Assembly: GCF_004791165.1 (NCBI RefSeq) | Contig: NZ_SRUZ01000011.1 | Location: 62,001-126,000, forward strand | DNA length: 64,000 nucleotides | Origin: Mesorhizobium sp. M8A.F.Ca.ET.218.01.1.1 | GTDB lineage: Bacteria; Pseudomonadota; Alphaproteobacteria; Rhizobiales; Rhizobiaceae | Reading direction: 5' to 3' | Shown here: piece by piece, positions 1 to 8,669 of the stretch | Layout of the letters: each line of letters begins with the position of its first letter | Numbering within the stretch: the stretch's first letter is position 1 | Position numbers and translations under genes: made by a program | The notes under the pieces: generated by a model | Seen by the model: only the letters and a program-made list of their open reading frames with translations | What the model was told of the DNA's origin: nothing | The model's database searches: none

Positions 1-77
1 AAGCTCGCGCCTTTCCTCTCCCCGTCGATCGGGGGGTCCGAAGGACGGGCGAGACCCGCGGCTCGCCCCGGCAAGGT

Positions 78-94
78 GTCGAGCGAAGCTCGAC
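78..94. repeat. short perfect hairpin in gene-free left edge
   Basis: A 7-bp stem, GTCGAGC and GCTCGAC, encloses a GAA loop. The first 150 bases hold no gene that I can see. They are GC-rich and look like part of an intergenic repeat element cut by the window edge. No T-run follows, so I do not call it a terminator. Confidence 0.4.
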
Positions 95-150
95 GGAGTG
101 GGGGTCGACTGCGCGGCGTAAGACCAGGCGCTAGCTGAGAGACGCACCTC

Positions 151-1092
151 TCAAAAATAATCTGCAAGGTTAGCTCGGATACGATCGAGAACCGTATCCC
201 CGGAAAGGTCGGGAACGAATGCCTTGCCCGTAATCGCCTCGAAGGCCTGGGCATAGACACGCGAAGCCTGTTCGACGACCTCGTCCGGGATCCTCGGGAT
301 CGGATCCTTGTAAGGATCGCAGCGCGCCGCCACCCACGAGCGGATGAAATCCTTGTCGAAGCTCTCCGGCCGCGTGCCATCAGCCAGCGCCTGTTCGTAG
401 CTCGCCGCGATCCAGTAGCGGCTGCTGTCGGGCGTGTGGATTTCGTCGGCGAGAATGATCGTCCCGTCCTTGTCGGTGCCGAATTCGTATTTTGTGTCGG
501 CCAGGATCAGGCCGCGCTCGGCGGCGCGCGCCTGGCCGCGGGCGAACAGCTGCAAGGCGTAGCTCGAAACGGTCTCCCACTGCGCCGGCATGAGCAGGCC
601 CTGCCCCAGGATCTCGGCCCTGGACAGCGGCTCGTCATGGCCGCCATCGGCGGCCTTGCTCGTCGGCGTGATGACCGGTTCGGCCAGCTTCTCATAGTCG
701 CGCAGGCCGTCCGGCAGGCGCATTCCGTACATCTCCCGTTCGCCGCGCTTGTACCGGGTCAGGATGGAGGTGCTGGTGGTCCCGGCCAGATAGCCGCGCA
801 CGACGATCTCGACCGGCAGGATCTCGAGCCTTGTGCCGACGACGACGTTGGGGTCGGGATATTCCAGCACATGGTTCGGACAGATGTCGGCGGTTTCCTC
901 GAACCAGTAGCGCGCCGTCTGCGTCAGGATCTCTCCCTTGAACGGGATCGAGGTCAGGATGATGTCGAAGGCGCTGAGACGGTCGGTGGCGATGATGATG
1001 CGCCTGCCGTCGGTCAGGTCGTAATTTTCGCGGACCTTGCCCCGGTAATAGCCCGGCAGTTCGGGAATGAAAGCATCCGACAGGACACGCAT
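151..1092 (-). CDS. purC: phosphoribosylaminoimidazole-succinocarboxamide synthase (SAICAR synthase)
   Basis: PurC ligates aspartate to CAIR using ATP in the cytoplasmic de novo purine pathway. The 313-residue protein has the N-terminal nucleotide-binding segment with YRGKVRENYDL, the ATDRLSAFD motif near residue 36, the VVRGYLAGTT segment and the conserved ADTKYEFG / LADEIHTPDSSR stretch. I start it at the ATG at 1092, where AGGAGA lies 6 bases upstream; an open frame continues 22 codons further up but has no comparable ribosome site and does not match the family N-terminus. The length is typical of the longer eukaryote/alphaproteobacterial type of SAICAR synthase. It is transcribed away from the GMC oxidoreductase operon. 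Confidence 0.95.
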   Translation of the reverse strand: MRVLSDAFIPELPGYYRGKVRENYDLTDGRRIIIATDRLSAFDIILTSIPFKGEILTQTARYWFEETADICPNHVLEYPDPNVVVGTRLEILPVEIVVRGYLAGTTSTSILTRYKRGEREMYGMRLPDGLRDYEKLAEPVITPTSKAADGGHDEPLSRAEILGQGLLMPAQWETVSSYALQLFARGQARAAERGLILADTKYEFGTDKDGTIILADEIHTPDSSRYWIAASYEQALADGTRPESFDKDFIRSWVAARCDPYKDPIPRIPDEVVEQASRVYAQAFEAITGKAFVPDLSGDTVLDRIRANLADYF

Positions 1093-1297
1093 GGGTTCTC
1101 CTGCCTTGTGCAGAGTGGCCGATGTCCCCGCATAGTCCGTCGACCCCATGCATATCAAGCGCGATTGTCGGTATTCCCCACAACCCGGCCGGATAGACCA
1201 GTCGCTTTTTTCACAACCGATGCCGGAAGGCGCGGCGACGCGGCGAACTCGTGGCGTCTAGGCTGCGCCCTGTTTTCAGGAGCCGCCCATTTCCATC

Positions 1298-2914
1298 ATG
1301 CAGACCTATGATTTCATCATCGTCGGCTCCGGCTCGGCCGGCTCGGTGCTCGCCGACAAGCTCTCGGCCTCGGGCCGTTTCTCCGTGCTGGTGCTGGAGG
1401 CCGGCGGCAGCGACCGTCGCTTCTACGTGCAGATGCCGCTCGGCTACGGCAAGACCTTCTTCGATCCCACGGTGAACTGGAACTACAAGACCGAGCCGGA
1501 TCCCGGCCTTGGCGGCAATGTCGACCACTGGCCGCGCGGCAAGCTGCTCGGCGGGTCGAGTTCGATCAACGCCATGGTCTGGATCCGCGGCGCGCGCGAG
1601 GATTTCGACGACTGGCGCGCCGCCGGCAATCCCGGCTGGGGCTATGACGATCTGTTGCCGGCCTTCAAGGCGCTCGAGGACAATGAGGCCGGCGCCGACC
1701 AATGGCGCGGCACCGGCGGCCCGCTTCACATCAGCGACACCACGAACGCCGTCCACCCGCTGACGAAGCGTTATCTCGCCGCCGGCCAGCAGGCCGGCCT
1801 GCCGCTCAACCCCGATTTCAACGGTGCTGCCCAGGAAGGCGTCGGCATCTACCAGATCTCGACCAAGAACGGCCGCCGCATGTCGGCCGCCCGCGCCTTC
1901 CTGCGCCCGGCGATGAAGCGCGCCAATGTCCGCGTCGAGACCAACGCGCTGGCGAGCCGCATCCTGTTCGAAGGCAAGCGCGCCGTCGGCGTCGAATATC
2001 TGCGCAACGGTGAGACCAGGACGGCACGAGCCGGCCGCGAAGTGATCCTCTCCGCCGGCTCGATCAACTCGCCGCAGCTCATGCAACTCTCCGGCATCGG
2101 CCCCGCGGCATTGCTCAAAGGCTTGGGCATCCCGGTCGTGCAAGCCAACGAGAATGTCGGCGCCAATCTGCAGGACCATGTCGGCATCAACTACACCTTC
2201 AAGGGCAAGCTGCCGACGCTCAACCAGATCCTGCGGCCCTGGTGGGGCAAGCTTCTGGTCGGCATGCAGTACATCCTGACGCGCTCCGGCCCACTGTCTT
2301 TGTCGATGAACCATGGCGGCGGCTTCTTCCGCACCGACCCGGCCTTCTCGCGGCCCAACATGCAGCTTTATTTCCAGGCCTTCTCGACCCTCATCCCGAA
2401 AAACGGCGAGCGGCCGATCCTGACGCCCGACCCATGGCCGGGCTTCTCCATCGGCCTGTCCAACTGCCGCCCCTCGAGCCGGGGCGAGATCATGATCCGC
2501 TCCAGGAACCCGCTCGATTATCCCAAGATCGTCGCCAACGCCTATTCCACCAATGCCGATGTCGACGAGATGCTGGCGGCGGTGAAATTCGTGCGCAAGA
2601 TCGCCTCGATGCCGGCCATGGCCGAGATCATCGCCGAGGAGGTGTTGCCCGGCCCGTCGATCCAGTCCGACGCCGACCTGCTCTCCGATTTCAGGAAGCG
2701 CTCCGGGACCGTCTATCACCCGGTTTCGACCTGCCGCATGGGGCCCGACCCCTCGCGCTCCGTCGTCGATCCGCGCCTGAAAGTTCATGGCCTTGAAGGC
2801 CTGCGCGTCATCGACGCTTCGATCTTTCCCGACAACATCACCGGCAACACCAACGCCGCCTCGGTCATGACCGGGTGGAAGGGCGCCGAACTGGTTCTGG
2901 AGGACCACACATGA
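1298..2914 (+). CDS. GMC-family FAD oxidoreductase (choline-dehydrogenase-like)
   Basis: This flavoprotein probably oxidises an alcohol or sugar alcohol. It is 538 residues long, normal for the family. The FAD-binding Rossmann motif IVGSGSAGSVLA lies at residues 8-19, the GMC signature GKLLGGSSSINAMVWIRG near 80-97, and the C-terminal catalytic region has HPVSTCRMG near 475 and NTNAASVM near 517. No signal peptide is visible, so it should be cytoplasmic. Its stop overlaps the start of the next gene (ATGA), and the third gene overlaps that one, so the three form one operon. The partners, an enolase-superfamily enzyme and a beta-hydroxyacid dehydrogenase, suggest catabolism of a sugar acid or polyol. 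The actual substrate cannot be read from the sequence. Confidence 0.9.
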   Translation: MQTYDFIIVGSGSAGSVLADKLSASGRFSVLVLEAGGSDRRFYVQMPLGYGKTFFDPTVNWNYKTEPDPGLGGNVDHWPRGKLLGGSSSINAMVWIRGAREDFDDWRAAGNPGWGYDDLLPAFKALEDNEAGADQWRGTGGPLHISDTTNAVHPLTKRYLAAGQQAGLPLNPDFNGAAQEGVGIYQISTKNGRRMSAARAFLRPAMKRANVRVETNALASRILFEGKRAVGVEYLRNGETRTARAGREVILSAGSINSPQLMQLSGIGPAALLKGLGIPVVQANENVGANLQDHVGINYTFKGKLPTLNQILRPWWGKLLVGMQYILTRSGPLSLSMNHGGGFFRTDPAFSRPNMQLYFQAFSTLIPKNGERPILTPDPWPGFSIGLSNCRPSSRGEIMIRSRNPLDYPKIVANAYSTNADVDEMLAAVKFVRKIASMPAMAEIIAEEVLPGPSIQSDADLLSDFRKRSGTVYHPVSTCRMGPDPSRSVVDPRLKVHGLEGLRVIDASIFPDNITGNTNAASVMTGWKGAELVLEDHT

Positions 2915-4125
2915 AGATCACCGACGTCAAGACCTGGGTTGTCGGCAACCCGCCGCCCGGCATCGGCGGCAAATATTTCATCTTCGTCAAGCTCACGACC
3001 GACGGCGGCGTGGTCGGCTATGGCGAAGCCTACAATGCCACCTTCTCCGCCCATGTCACGGCCAGGATGATCGAGGACATGGCCGAGCGCTATCTGATCG
3101 GCCGCGATCCGCACGACATCGAAAACTTCTTCCGCCGTGCCTATTCCTCGGGCTTCACCCAGCGTCCCGACGTCTCCGGCATGGGCTGCTTCTCGGCACT
3201 CGAAATGGCCTGCTGGGACATCGTCGGCAAGGAAGCGAACAAGCCGGTCTACAAGCTGCTCGGCGGCCAGGTGCACGAGACGCTGCGCTCCTACACCTAT
3301 CTCTACCCGCACACGGGCAGCGTCCATTCCGAGGACGCGCCCGATGGCAGGAACGTCTACAACGACCCTGAGATGGCCGCAGCCTGCGCGCTCGAATATG
3401 TCGAGCAGGGATTTAATGCCGTCAAGCTCGACCCGGCCGGTCCCTACACCGCCTTCGACGGTCATCAGCCGCGCCTCGTCGACATCGATGTCTCCACCAG
3501 CATGATCAAGGCGATCCGCGAGGCGGTCGGCACCCGCGCCGACATATTGTTCGGCACGCACGGCCAGTTCACCGCATCGGGCGCGCTGCGCATGGCGCGC
3601 GCCATCGAACCCTACGACCCCCTGTGGTTCGAGGAGCCGGTGCCCCCGGACATGCCCGAAGTGATGGCGCAGGTGGCGCGTGCGACTTCGATCCCGATCG
3701 CCACCGGCGAGCGGCTGACGACCAAGTCCGAATTCGCCCGCGTCATCGAGAACCGCGCCGCGACCATCCTGCAGCCGGACCTCGGCCGCTCCGGCGGCAT
3801 TCTCGAAACCAAGAAGATCGCCGCCATGGCCGAGGCCTACCACATCCAGGTCGCGCCGCATTGCTATTGCGGGCCGATCGTCGGTGCCGCCAACATCCAG
3901 CTCGCGGTGACACTGCCGAACTTCCTGATCCTGGAATCGCTGAAGCAGTGGGACGGCTTCCACGCGACGCTGCTGAAGAAGAAGATCGAATGGCAGGACG
4001 GCAACGTCATCCCCTCGAAGGAGCCTGGCCTCGGCGTCGAGCTCAACGAGGCGGTCTGCGACGCGCATCCTTACACCGGCAAGGACCTGCATCTGCAGAT
4101 GATGCAGATGCCGCTGGTGCCGTGA
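2911..4125 (+). CDS. enolase-superfamily (mandelate racemase type) dehydratase or cycloisomerase
   Basis: This 404-residue protein has the two-domain fold of the mandelate racemase subgroup: an N-terminal capping domain (about 1-125) and a C-terminal barrel. Visible active-site parts are E241 in FEEPV, E267 in TGERL, the Asp of QPDLGRSGG near 295 and H317 in APHCYCGP. The usual first metal ligand (the Asp of DFHGR in galactonate dehydratase) is replaced: the strand reads FGTHGQ at 214-219, with Gly at the ligand position and His217 kept. From memory, 'galactonate-dehydratase-like' and 3,6-anhydrogalactonate cycloisomerase-like proteins may share such a motif; I could not check this. The start overlaps the upstream stop as ATGA. 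A sugar-acid substrate is likely; the exact reaction is unknown. Confidence 0.85.
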   Translation: MKITDVKTWVVGNPPPGIGGKYFIFVKLTTDGGVVGYGEAYNATFSAHVTARMIEDMAERYLIGRDPHDIENFFRRAYSSGFTQRPDVSGMGCFSALEMACWDIVGKEANKPVYKLLGGQVHETLRSYTYLYPHTGSVHSEDAPDGRNVYNDPEMAAACALEYVEQGFNAVKLDPAGPYTAFDGHQPRLVDIDVSTSMIKAIREAVGTRADILFGTHGQFTASGALRMARAIEPYDPLWFEEPVPPDMPEVMAQVARATSIPIATGERLTTKSEFARVIENRAATILQPDLGRSGGILETKKIAAMAEAYHIQVAPHCYCGPIVGAANIQLAVTLPNFLILESLKQWDGFHATLLKKKIEWQDGNVIPSKEPGLGVELNEAVCDAHPYTGKDLHLQMMQMPLVP

Positions 4126-5039
4126 GCGAAAGCTACGCCTTCATCGGCCTTGGCCATCTCGGCGGCAACCTTGCCGCCAGCCTGATCCGCAACGGCTTTG
4201 CCGTTACCGTTGTCGACCGCGACCCCACCGCCGTCGAGCGCCTTGTCGCGCTCGGCGCCACGGCTGCCGGCAGTCCCGCCGAGGCCGCCGCCCGCGCCGG
4301 CAATGCCATAAGCTGCCTGCCTTCACCAAAAGTCAGCGAGGCAGTGCTGGCCGGCCCGGGCGGATTGCTGGAAGGCCTGCCCAAGGGCGGCACCTGGATC
4401 GAGATGTCGACCAACGGCCGCGACGAGATTTTGCGGCTTGCCGCCCTCGCCTCGGCCAAGGGCGTCGAGACAATGGAATGCCCGGTCACCGGCGGCGTGC
4501 ATCTGGCGGCGGTGGGCAAGATCACCGCGCTGGTCGGCGGCAATGCGGCCCTCTACAAGCGCCACCGCCCAGCCATCGAAGCGATGTGCGCCAAGTCGTT
4601 CCTGATGGGGCCGATCGGCTCGGCGGCGGTGATCAAGGTCATCACCAACATGCTGGCCTTCATCCATCTGGTCGCCGCCGGCGAGGCGCTGATGCTGGCC
4701 AAGCGGGGCGGGCTCGACCTCGCGCAATCCTACCACGCCATCGTTGCTTCTTCCGGCAACAGCTTCGTCCACGAGACCGAAAGCCAGCTCGTGCTGAACG
4801 GCTCCTACGACATCGGCTTCACCATGGACCTGGCGCTGAAAGACCTCGGCTTCGCGCTCGCCATGGGCGAACAATCGGGCGTGCCGCTCGAACTGGCATC
4901 GCGGGTCAACGCGATTTTCGAGCAGGGCAAGGCAGCCTATGGCGGCGGAGCGTGGTCGACGCAGATCGTCAAATTGCTGGAAGATGCTGTCGGTACCGAC
5001 CTGCGCGCGCCTGGTTTTCCGGCCAGATTGGAGATGTGA
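4122..5039 (+). CDS. 3-hydroxyisobutyrate dehydrogenase family NAD(P)-dependent oxidoreductase
   Basis: This beta-hydroxyacid dehydrogenase (305 residues) probably oxidises a small hydroxyacid or reduces a semialdehyde. The N-terminal Rossmann motif FIGLGHLGGNLA is at residues 7-18, the substrate loop CPVTGGVHLAA near 120, and the catalytic-lysine helix SAAVIKVITN near 165. The C-terminal helical dimerisation domain follows. Translation starts at a GTG that overlaps the upstream stop (GTGA), which matches the known start of the family's N-terminal strand; no ATG lies in the right place. It is the last gene of the three-gene operon and likely acts downstream of the dehydratase, for instance on a tartronate-semialdehyde-like product, although that is inference. 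Confidence 0.9.
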   Translation: MSESYAFIGLGHLGGNLAASLIRNGFAVTVVDRDPTAVERLVALGATAAGSPAEAAARAGNAISCLPSPKVSEAVLAGPGGLLEGLPKGGTWIEMSTNGRDEILRLAALASAKGVETMECPVTGGVHLAAVGKITALVGGNAALYKRHRPAIEAMCAKSFLMGPIGSAAVIKVITNMLAFIHLVAAGEALMLAKRGGLDLAQSYHAIVASSGNSFVHETESQLVLNGSYDIGFTMDLALKDLGFALAMGEQSGVPLELASRVNAIFEQGKAAYGGGAWSTQIVKLLEDAVGTDLRAPGFPARLEM

Positions 5040-5198
5040 TCCCGGCAGACCAGCCAATGAAATCAAGGCGTTGGGCAAGCATCTGGAATCATTGCCGCCA
5101 CGGCCTGAATCAAAACTGCAGCATCTCGACTGCTTTCTTGGGCGAAGGTTTCAATCGGACTGCATGCCTCCGCGATTGGCGGAAACACCCCTTCCCTT

Positions 5199-5355
5199 CG
5201 TCATCCTCGGGCTTGACCCGAGGATCCATGCCGTGACGTCAAGACGCTGCAACGGTGCTGATTTCTGCTTCGTCGTATTCTTTGGCCAAGGTCACGGCAT
5301 GGATCCTATGGTCTGCGCCGCGTCGCTACGCTCCTTGCTTCGCCATAGAATGACG
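5199..5355. repeat. intergenic inverted-repeat element, copy 1
   Basis: The 353-base gap between 5040 and 5392 is filled mainly by this element. It begins with CGTCATCCTCGGG and ends with GAATGACG. It contains the arms GATCCATGCCGTGAC and GTCACGGCATGGATC in opposite orientation around a 50-base centre. The right arm reappears, reversed, in a second copy at 32387-32563. This looks like a dispersed non-coding repeat of rhizobial intergenic regions; no ORF inside is convincing. Confidence 0.8.
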
Positions 5356-5392
5356 ACGCTATGGGAACGCTCCACCCCGCTCAACGCCCTGC

Positions 5393-6331
5393 TCAATATC
5401 TCAGCGTCAGCGCGCCGGGCAGGATCTCGAAGGTTGCCGGTATGCGCCCGGGCGACTCGCCGTCTATATCGACCAGCGCGCCATTCTTTTCGGCGTCGCC
5501 GAGCGGTTCGACCACCACTTTCCGGCCGCGCAGGATAGTGATGGCGGGGTGGTTGCGGTGCCTGCCGCCATAGAGCAGCCTGATATCCCAGATCAGCTTC
5601 AGCTTGCCCGCCGCGCGCAGGATGACGATGTCGAACTGTCCGTCGGCCAGCTCCGCATCCGGCGCGATCATCATGCCGCCGCCGAAGAATTTGCCGTTGG
5701 CCACCGCCACCAGCGCCATGCGCGCCTCGACCGGGTCGCCGTCATCGACGGTGATCCTTACGTCCTGGAAGCGGTAACGGACGAACTCGACCACGGTGCG
5801 CCACAGGAACAGCGTCTTGGCCGACATCCTGCCCTTGCGCTTGTCGGCATTGACGGCGCGGTCGGTGGCGCCCGACAGGCCAAGGCTGGCGATGTTGATG
5901 AAGTGGCGGCTGGCCAGCGCGCCATGCTCGTCGATGTAGCAGATACGGCCGGCATCGACCGCCCTTGCCTTGGCTTCGGCAATCCGCTTCAGCGTCGCGT
6001 CGATCTCCGTCGGCAGGCCGAGGCCGCGCGCGAAATCGATGCCTGTGCCGCACGGCAGGAGGCCGAGTTCGGTGGTCCTGCCGCCCTCCTCGCGGGCCTG
6101 CAGCAACCCGTCGGCCACTTCGCTCGCGGTGCCGTCGCCACCGGCCGCGATCACCAGGTCGAAGCCGTTTGCGGCGAGATCGAGCGCAAGCCGCTCGGCA
6201 TCGCCCTCGGCCTGGGTCTCGCGCAATTCGAAATCGCCGAAGTGCTTTTTCAGCGCGGCGGCGACATCGGGCCAATGCCGTTTCAGCCGGCCGCCGCCGG
6301 CAATCGGATTGAGCACCACCCCGACCTTCAA
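5393..6331 (-). CDS. diacylglycerol kinase-like lipid kinase (YegS/DagK family)
   Basis: This protein (312 residues) should phosphorylate a lipid such as diacylglycerol using ATP at the inner membrane. The catalytic domain starts with VVLNPIAGGG at residues 4-13, and the nucleotide motif IAAGGDGTASEVADG follows near 55-70. The C-terminal all-beta domain of the family is present with a typical end. I choose the TTG at 6331 because GGGGGAGGA lies just upstream and the product then begins exactly with the family's first strand; the frame stays open for 73 codons upstream, but that part looks like noise. It is monocistronic as far as I can see, facing away from the 6.3-7.1 kb gene-free region. 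Confidence 0.88.
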   Translation of the reverse strand: MKVGVVLNPIAGGGRLKRHWPDVAAALKKHFGDFELRETQAEGDAERLALDLAANGFDLVIAAGGDGTASEVADGLLQAREEGGRTTELGLLPCGTGIDFARGLGLPTEIDATLKRIAEAKARAVDAGRICYIDEHGALASRHFINIASLGLSGATDRAVNADKRKGRMSAKTLFLWRTVVEFVRYRFQDVRITVDDGDPVEARMALVAVANGKFFGGGMMIAPDAELADGQFDIVILRAAGKLKLIWDIRLLYGGRHRNHPAITILRGRKVVVEPLGDAEKNGALVDIDGESPGRIPATFEILPGALTLRY

Positions 6332-6576
6332 TGCTTTTCCTCCCCCGGAAGGCGCCGGCCCGATCCTGCCGGCCCCGATCCTTTGCCAGCATTGAAACCC
6401 GCGCCTGTCGGCAGGGCAAGGGGCACCATCGGTTCGTTCGCCGAAAAAGCGGGGCAGGCTGTCTAAGGTGTTCGCGCTTGAATTTCCCTGGCTTCTGGCA
6501 TCGGTCCCCGATAATCCCGCTATCCACAGGGGCAAGCCCATTCCCCACAACCCTTACCCGGCGTAAGTTCAACCCA

Positions 6577-6960
6577 TCTCAGGCGGCTACCGATCGCCAA
6601 GCCGAAAGGCGAAGTGAAAGGCGGATTTCCTGAGGCCCGTACGGCCCGGATCGAGACCAGGCTTGCCTGTTCGAGGGATGGTAGCCGAGACCTACGGGGC
6701 CGCGGAAAGCGTGCCAACGCCGACGGCGGACCGATGCTGCCATGAAGGACGGCAAAAACCTTCGATGGCACGCAGGGCAAAGCCCGCAAGGGCCAAGACC
6801 AGCGTGGTCTGGAACGGATGCTGCCTTCGGGTGGCTTCTGGCAGGACCGTCAAAATCAAGGCCGGCATGGCGCGACGACTTTACGGAAGTTGCTGCCGCG
6901 ACCGTGTCCTGATCTGACAGGGAGGCGCTGGGAGAAATCCCGGCGCCGACTGTCTTTCTT
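6577..6960 (+). ncRNA. candidate structured non-coding RNA ending in an intrinsic terminator
   Basis: The segment has several exact complementary arms: CGGCTACC (6584-6591) with GGTAGCCG (6680-6687), GCGTGCC (6709-6715) with GGCACGC (6767-6773), GGGC/GCCC around AAA at 6775-6785, and GACCA/TGGTC at 6797-6809. A GCC-GAAA-GGC hairpin near 6601 and a UUCG-type loop near 6828 add to this. A strong terminator closes it at 6924-6960. I could not match it to RNase P RNA, tmRNA, SRP RNA or 6S RNA by their signature sequences. The 5' end is a guess, since no clear promoter is visible. Confidence 0.4.
6924..6960 (+). terminator. intrinsic terminator at the end of the candidate RNA
   Basis: GGCGCTGGGA and TCCCGGCGCC form a 10-bp stem (one G-T pair) with a GAAA tetraloop, followed by GACTGTCTTTCTT. 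The T-rich tail lies on the plus strand, so it ends a plus-strand transcript although no coding gene lies just upstream. Confidence 0.7.
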
Positions 6961-7082
6961 AACCCTCGCAAAGTCCTTTCCCGGCGAAGTTGCGGGCGCC
7001 GCTTCACCGCGCGTCAAAATCGGTTAGTATCGCTGCGTCGTCAGAGTCCGTCTGCAACGGGCTTTTCGGAGGGGGATACTTC

Positions 7083-7517
7083 ATGACGCTGATCCAGAAG
7101 CTTGCCATCGCCTACGCGTTCCTGTTCTTCGCGGTCGTGGCCATCGGCTACATTCCGGCCTTCAACGATGCCGACGGCAATCTGTTCGGCCTGTTCTCCC
7201 TGCAATGGTATGACGACCTGCTGCATGCCTTTTCAGGCGTCTGGGCGCTGGCCGCCGCCTTCATCTCGCACCGCCAGGCGGTGTTCTATTTCAAGCTGTT
7301 CGGCTCGGTCTATCTGTTCGACGGCGTGCTCGGACTGGTCACCGGCTCCGGCTGCCTCGATGCCGGCATCTTTATCAACGGCTTCCGCTCCCTCAACGAC
7401 ATCGAATTCCCCACCCGCTTCTTCGCCAACCTGCCGCACATCGTCATCGGCGGGATCGCCGTCTATATCGGCTTCTGGCTGTCGAAGCGCATCTACGACC
7501 ACTTCGCCACGGCCTGA
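7083..7517 (+). CDS. small four-helix integral membrane protein
   Basis: The 144-residue protein has four hydrophobic segments at about 5-25, 50-70, 74-98 and 118-136, so it sits in the inner membrane. Its arrangement, with an N-terminal helix, a short loop containing GLFSLQWYDDLLH and further helices, resembles the DUF4383 type of small membrane proteins, but I am not certain. The ATG at 7083 has a strong GGAGGGGG site 8 bases upstream. The next gene begins 6 bases after its stop and a third follows 15 bases after that, so it heads a probable three-gene operon of membrane-associated proteins. Its function is unknown. Confidence 0.75.
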   Translation: MTLIQKLAIAYAFLFFAVVAIGYIPAFNDADGNLFGLFSLQWYDDLLHAFSGVWALAAAFISHRQAVFYFKLFGSVYLFDGVLGLVTGSGCLDAGIFINGFRSLNDIEFPTRFFANLPHIVIGGIAVYIGFWLSKRIYDHFATA

Positions 7518-7523
7518 TCGGCC

Positions 7524-8654
7524 ATGTTCCTGTTCCGCTTGATAAAGCGCATCGTCAAGACGATCCTCTGGCTGATCGTCATCGTCATCCTGATCCCCAT
7601 CGCCGGGCTTGCCTATGGCTTCCTGACCACGCCGTCACTCGACAGGACGCCGCTGCCCGGCATTGCCGACGGGGCGCCGCCCAAGGCGCTGGCCGACAAG
7701 GTGCGCGCCGAAATTCCCGGCTACCAGCGGCCGGAGGAATCGACCTTCCTCACTTATCCGGAATGGGCGATCGTCTACGCCGCGCGCGAATATGCCGGTT
7801 TCGTCGCCAAGGACCAGCCGAGCGGCTTTCCCTACTGGTCGTATGTCGGCCGCTTCTGGCAGGATTACGCGACGGTGATCCGCGCCAGTTCCCCCTACAA
7901 GTTCAACTACGCCAACCACCAGATGCTGGTCATCATCGGCACCAGCCATTCGATCGAGCATATCCTGCAATGGGCCTATGAGAACACGGTCGGCCGTATC
8001 ACCGAGGCGGCATCGACCAAGCGTACCGCCGCCGACATCTACCAGGCCAAGGTGGCGGCGGATTATGCAGCTTTTCTCGACCAGGTGCCGTGGTACCAGT
8101 TCCCCTACGCGCAAAAGCGCGCCGGGCTGTTTGCCGTGCAGCCGGCGCCTGGTGACAGTTCCATCCGCACCAGCGAACGCAAGCTCGCCTTCGGTCTCGC
8201 CGACACCATCAAGCAAGGCTATGCCGATCTGATCAAGCAGGCGCTGGCGGCGACCTCCGACCCGGCCTTCCTCAATGTCCATGTCTGGGCCAAGGGGCCG
8301 GTCGGCGAGGCCACCCGCAACGAGCCCGACACCTTGCTGGAACGGGACATGGGCCAGGACGGCACCGTCTTCGTCACCAAGCGCTATCAGGTCTTCACCG
8401 ACATGATCCCGCGGCTGATCGACAAGGGTGTCTCCTTCGTCGAGATCGGCGGCAATGACGAGATCATGGTCACGGTGCTGTCGACCGACGCGATCGCCAT
8501 TCCCGAAGGCATGCGCATCCTGTTCAGCTATCCGCTCCCGGCGGATCCCGCGACGCGCCGCACCGGCATGGTCGTGGCCGTGCGCAAGCTGCATCTGGTG
8601 CTGCCGTCGCTGATCAAGGCCGGCGCCAGGCTCGAACACGTCTACGACTACTAA
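7524..8654 (+). CDS. membrane-anchored protein of unknown function
   Basis: I do not recognise a family with confidence. The 376-residue protein has one N-terminal hydrophobic helix (about 12-34, LWLIVIVILIPIAGLAYGF), so the rest is probably periplasmic. The body is rich in aromatic residues, with TYPEWAIVYAAREYAGF near 76 and GTSHSIEHILQWAYE near 138, and a C-terminal beta-rich part. The GTSHSIEH histidines could bind a metal or heme, but that is speculation. It lies 6 bases downstream of the small membrane protein and 15 bases upstream of an alpha/beta hydrolase, which suggests the three act together at the envelope. Confidence 0.7.
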   Translation: MFLFRLIKRIVKTILWLIVIVILIPIAGLAYGFLTTPSLDRTPLPGIADGAPPKALADKVRAEIPGYQRPEESTFLTYPEWAIVYAAREYAGFVAKDQPSGFPYWSYVGRFWQDYATVIRASSPYKFNYANHQMLVIIGTSHSIEHILQWAYENTVGRITEAASTKRTAADIYQAKVAADYAAFLDQVPWYQFPYAQKRAGLFAVQPAPGDSSIRTSERKLAFGLADTIKQGYADLIKQALAATSDPAFLNVHVWAKGPVGEATRNEPDTLLERDMGQDGTVFVTKRYQVFTDMIPRLIDKGVSFVEIGGNDEIMVTVLSTDAIAIPEGMRILFSYPLPADPATRRTGMVVAVRKLHLVLPSLIKAGARLEHVYDY

Positions 8655-8669
8655 GGTGACAGCCCTGCC

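Larger units (their letters stand above)
6332..7082. other. 751-bp gene-free region
   Basis: No ORF here has convincing codon usage, a ribosome site or family similarity. The left part (6332-6570) contains a single DnaA-box-like CTATCCACA at 6520-6528 with no cluster around it. The centre carries the candidate structured RNA described separately, and the right end contains the ribosome site of the gene at 7083. Confidence 0.6.

Noticed and set aside
5040..5573. small plus-strand ORFs in the repeat element after the dehydrogenase
   Set aside because: They lie in the inverted-repeat element and antisense to the lipid kinase; no ribosome site or family.
6520..6545. DnaA-box-like CTATCCACA and a nearby TTCCCCACA, possible origin
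   Set aside because: Only one good match, no cluster, no AT-rich unwinding region and no origin-linked gene (hemE, dnaA, parAB, repABC) nearby.
6664..6684. T-loop-like GTTCGAGGGAT suggestive of a tRNA
   Set aside because: No acceptor stem or anticodon arm can be formed around it.
6577..6960. RNase P RNA, tmRNA or SRP RNA identity
   Set aside because: The conserved GAGGAAAGTCC, the tag-peptide codons of the alphaproteobacterial tmRNA and the SRP GGAAGGAAGCAG loop are not seen on either strand.
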